NCBI RefSeq assembly: GCF_009806555.1
Contig: NZ_VUOK01000021.1
Location: 1 to 64,000 of the forward strand
Source: Methylobacterium sp. 2A
GTDB lineage: Bacteria > Pseudomonadota > Alphaproteobacteria > Rhizobiales > Beijerinckiaceae
DNA length: 64,000 nt
Reading direction: 5' to 3'
Part shown: positions 62,857 through 64,000 of the stretch, piece by piece
Layout: every line of letters begins with the position of its first letter
Numbering within the stretch: position 1 is the stretch's first letter
Translations under genes and position numbers: made by a program
Notes under the pieces: generated by a model
The model's database searches: none
What the model saw: the letters and a program-made list of their open reading frames with translations, nothing else
What the model was told of the DNA's origin: nothing

Positions 62857-64000
62857 AGGCCCCGATGCTGAGCGTCCTCGCCAACCGCACCTACCGGCAC
62901 CTGTTCGCCGCGCAGGTCATCGCCCTGATCGGCACCGGCCTGCTGACGGTGGCCCTCGGCCTGCTCGCCTACCGGTTGGCCGGGGCAGAGGCCGGGGCGG
63001 TGCTGGGCACGGCGCTCGCCATCAAGATGGTGGCCTACGTGCTGGTGGCGCCCATCGCGAACGCCTTCACCGGGCAGTTGCCCCGCCGCGCTTTCCTGGT
63101 TGCGACCGACCTCGTCCGGGCCGGCGTCGCCCTGATCCTGCCCTTCGTCGACCAGGTCTGGCAGGTCTACCTACTGGTGTTCGTGCTGCAAGCCTGCTCG
63201 GCGGCCTTCACGCCGACCTTCCAGGCGACCATCCCGGACATCCTCCCGGACGAGCGTGACTACACCCGGGCGCTGTCGCTCTCGCGCCTCGCCTACGACC
63301 TGGAGAACCTGCTCAGTCCGACACTGGCCGCCTTGCTGCTGACGGTCATCGACTTCCACTGGCTGTTCGGCGGCACGGTCGTCGGATTCCTGTGTTCGGC
63401 CGCCCTGGTCGTCTCGGTGGCGCTCCCGTCCCCGACGCCGCCCGAGCGCCGGGCGGGGGTGTACGAGCGCACCACGCGGGGGCTGCGGATCTACCTCGCC
63501 ACGCCGCGGCTGCGCGGGCTTCTCGCCCTGAACCTCGCGGTGGCGGCGGCCGGCTCCATGGTCATCGTCAACACGGTGGTGATCGTGCAGGCCCTCCTGC
63601 AACGGCCCCAGAACGACGTCGCGGTGGCGCTCGGGCTGTTCGGCGGCGGCTCGATGCTGGCGGCCCTGCTGCTGCCGCGGGTGCTCGACCGGCTGCCCGA
63701 CCGCACGGTCATGCTCCCGGCGGCGGCGTTCCTCGGCGTCGTGCTGCTCGGCTTCGCCGCCACGACCTGGGGCGGCGTCATCGGCTGGCCTATGCTGCTG
63801 GCCGCCTGGCTGGCGCTCGGGATCGGCTACTCCGCCGCGCAGACCCCGACCGGACGGCTGCTCCGGCGCTCCGCGACGCCCGGCGACCGCCCGGCCGTGT
63901 TCGCCGCCCAGTTCGCGCTCTCGCATGTCGCCTGGCTCTTGACCTATCCACTTGCCGGCTGGCTCGGCGCGAAGGCGGGCATGCCGGTCACGCTGGCGGT
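62853..64000 (+). CDS. MFS-type (NreB-like) metal exporter, 3' end outside the window
   Basis: The frame starts at GTG 62853, overlapping the repressor stop by four bases (ATG 62865 is an in-frame alternative), and is still open at the window edge, giving at least 382 residues. It has many membrane segments (AAQVIALIGTGLLTVALGLLAY, then IKMVAYVLVAPIANAF), an MFS-type loop, and no ATP-binding site. MFS proteins next to DUF156 repressors are often NreB-type nickel exporters; the His-rich C-terminus found in NreB would lie beyond the window, so this is inferred from context and topology. Confidence 0.8.
   Translation, partial: MKAPMLSVLANRTYRHLFAAQVIALIGTGLLTVALGLLAYRLAGAEAGAVLGTALAIKMVAYVLVAPIANAFTGQLPRRAFLVATDLVRAGVALILPFVDQVWQVYLLVFVLQACSAAFTPTFQATIPDILPDERDYTRALSLSRLAYDLENLLSPTLAALLLTVIDFHWLFGGTVVGFLCSAALVVSVALPSPTPPERRAGVYERTTRGLRIYLATPRLRGLLALNLAVAAAGSMVIVNTVVIVQALLQRPQNDVAVALGLFGGGSMLAALLLPRVLDRLPDRTVMLPAAAFLGVVLLGFAATTWGGVIGWPMLLAAWLALGIGYSAAQTPTGRLLRRSATPGDRPAVFAAQFALSHVAWLLTYPLAGWLGAKAGMPVTLA

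Overview
The DNA is about 70% GC, with alphaproteobacterial gene families throughout: HWE/HisKA_2 histidine kinases, DUF2778, DUF3750, DUF6894, PmtA-type methyltransferase, CsbD and DUF3618 stress proteins, and one exact GGAAC-N16-CGTT promoter of the EcfG general stress sigma factor. This fits Methylobacterium or a close relative (an inference from family content; no marker gene such as rRNA is present). No rRNA, tRNA, CRISPR array or intact transposase was seen.

Layout. 0-1.3 kb: CsbD stress proteins and small hypotheticals. 1.8-5.6 kb: acyl-CoA:acetate/3-ketoacid CoA transferase, a CitG/MdcB-like protein that appears to start at CTG, and a DUF3750 membrane protein. 5.6-7.4 kb: a Tat-exported malate:quinone oxidoreductase. 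8.4-10.6 kb: two cell-wall enzymes (DUF2778 and an MltB-like lytic transglycosylase). 11.3-15.4 kb: phospholipid genes (pmtA, a membrane protein, psd, and a divergent class III aminotransferase). 15.4-17.1 kb: a chemotaxis receptor, followed by 1.7 kb of AT-richer, repeat-bearing DNA. 19-53 kb: a long signalling and stress region with Crp/Fnr, at least six multi-domain PAS/GAF kinases, response regulators, a diguanylate cyclase, YciE, DUF3618, CsbD, DUF3597, a YihY-type protein, a CPA1 antiporter and NnrD. 53.8-56.9 kb: two divergent pairs, uracil-DNA glycosylase plus a MazG-like protein, and a TIR-like protein plus Nmad2. 57.5-64 kb: metal efflux (RND pump and adaptor, a His-rich small protein, a CsoR-family repressor and an MFS exporter).

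How the genes work together. Most of the middle third senses signals and feeds stress responses. HWE kinases of this type commonly act in the PhyR-NepR-EcfG general stress pathway, and the exact EcfG promoter at 26.64 kb sits in front of stress-type membrane proteins. The phospholipid block supplies phosphatidylethanolamine (Psd) and its N-methylation (PmtA). The metal block looks self-regulated: a G-tract palindrome lies between the divergent arms, 10 bp before the repressor start. The 53.8-56.9 kb cluster combines nucleotide-pool, DNA-repair and nucleotide-modification-associated families with a TIR-like protein; it is the best candidate for an undescribed (possibly anti-phage) system, but that is inference.

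Integrity. Gene decay is concentrated between 24.5 and 53 kb: one in-frame nonsense codon (esterase), a kinase with three indels, a frameshifted HD-domain gene, a frameshifted small gene, and a 49.2-50.5 kb scar where a response regulator, an acyl-CoA dehydrogenase and a NodS-like methyltransferase are joined as fragments. Some indels could be assembly errors, which read mapping would settle.
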